A DNA stretch of 64,000 bases, taken from positions 1,178,001-1,242,000 of the forward strand of contig OZ244892.1 of assembly GCA_965221465.1 (NCBI GenBank), in the 5' to 3' direction. The DNA comes from Azophilus sp965221465 (GTDB taxonomy: Bacteria; Pseudomonadota; Gammaproteobacteria; Pseudomonadales; Azotimanducaceae). Below, in pieces: positions 63,597 through 64,000 of the stretch (its first letter is position 1; each line of letters opens with the position of its first letter). Below the pieces are notes generated by a model. The model made no database searches. It saw only the letters and a program-made list of their open reading frames with translations, and had not been told where the DNA came from. The translations under genes were made by a program, and so were the position numbers.

Positions 63597-64000
63597 ATGA
63601 TCAAGAAATGCCTGTTCCCCGTCGCAGGATACGGAACGCGGTTCCTGCCGGCCACCAAAGCCATGCCAAAGGAAATGCTGCCGGTTCTCGACAAACCCCT
63701 GGTGCAGTACGGGGTGGAAGAGGCAGTGGAAGCCGGGCTCACCGATGTCGGCTTCGTCACCGGCCGGGGCAAGCGCGCCATCGAAGACCACTTCGACCTG
63801 AATTACGAACTCGAGCACCAGATTCAGGGAACCGGAAAGGAAAAACTGCTCAGCGGATTACGGGAACTGATCGATTCCTGCACGTTTTCGTATACGCGTC
63901 AGGGCAACATGCGCGGGCTGGGTCACGCCATTCTGAGCGGTCGAACGCTCGTTGGCGATGAACCGTTCGGCGTCGTCCTGGCGGACGATCTCTGTTTTGG
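63597..64000 (+). CDS. galU: UTP-glucose-1-phosphate uridylyltransferase GalU (3' truncated)
   Basis: The first 134 residues are visible before the window ends. They match GalU: IKKCLFPVAGYGTRFLPATK (nucleotide-binding loop), MPKEMLPVLDKPLVQYGVEE, GRGKRAIEDHFD and GLGHAILSGR, with VVLADDL at the edge. The enzyme makes UDP-glucose for cell-surface polysaccharides. The ATG at 63597 is followed by MIKK as in relatives. Confidence 0.93.
   Translation, partial: MIKKCLFPVAGYGTRFLPATKAMPKEMLPVLDKPLVQYGVEEAVEAGLTDVGFVTGRGKRAIEDHFDLNYELEHQIQGTGKEKLLSGLRELIDSCTFSYTRQGNMRGLGHAILSGRTLVGDEPFGVVLADDLCF

Overview
The window is GC-rich, gene-dense chromosomal DNA with the features of a free-living, probably marine gammaproteobacterium. 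The evidence is a SUF-only Fe-S operon, a LolCDE lipoprotein exporter, a TonB-dependent receptor with the EEIVVTGSRI plug signature, NarGHJI with an NNP-type NarK and a DNR-like regulator, AlaA, ClpB and GalU. No phage, integrase, transposase, CRISPR array, rRNA or tRNA gene was seen. The first gene (AAA ATPase/nuclease-like) and the last (galU) are cut by the window edges.

Layout. 0-7 kb: an ATPase/nuclease, a low-GC serine hydrolase that looks acquired, a TPR protein, a malonyl-CoA synthetase, a methyltransferase-like gene and a bactofilin. 7-15 kb: a sodium/solute symporter and sufBCDSATE, with a near-consensus IscR-type operator in front of sufB. 15.5-30 kb: a minus-strand block of about a dozen genes that I regard as the main candidate for an undescribed system. 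It encodes a MotA/TolQ/ExbB-type proton channel, two VWA proteins anchored by an ExbD/TolR-like helix, a degenerate Hsp70/actin-fold protein, a PEGA plus FGE-like protein, TPR proteins, a Gly/Pro/Ser-repeat lipoprotein and further lipoproteins. 30-34.7 kb: tusA, a gamma-glutamylcyclotransferase, alaA, msrB and a spermidine-synthase-like pair split into membrane and catalytic genes. 34.8-45.5 kb: narIJHG, narK, dnr, hsp20 and an EF-hand protein, with two FNR/DNR-type boxes. 45.8-53.5 kb: a TonB receptor, a full-length bifunctional malonyl-CoA reductase (the 3-hydroxypropionate enzyme of Chloroflexus) and an enoyl-CoA hydratase. 53.7-64 kb: apbE, lolCDE, a DUF2062 gene, comEC, clpB with a heat-shock-type promoter, and galU.

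How the genes work together. SUF supplies Fe-S clusters, which NarG and NarH need. NarK imports nitrate, NarGHI reduces it, and the DNR-like protein probably controls the locus. Malonyl-CoA synthetase, malonyl-CoA reductase and enoyl-CoA hydratase suggest malonate/malonyl-CoA to 3-hydroxypropionate chemistry, although they are not in one operon. LolCDE would deliver the several lipoproteins of the VWA/TolQ block to the outer membrane.

Two families of short dispersed repeats thread through the window. Family 1 (five copies, about 70-90 bp) is AT-rich at one end and finishes in an ATG palindrome that supplies the start codon of narH and of apbE. Family 2 (six copies, about 40-65 bp) always lies just 3' of the stop codon of a minus-strand gene and always in the same orientation as that gene. 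Two family 1 copies flank a 32-bp inverted repeat inside the VWA/TolQ block.
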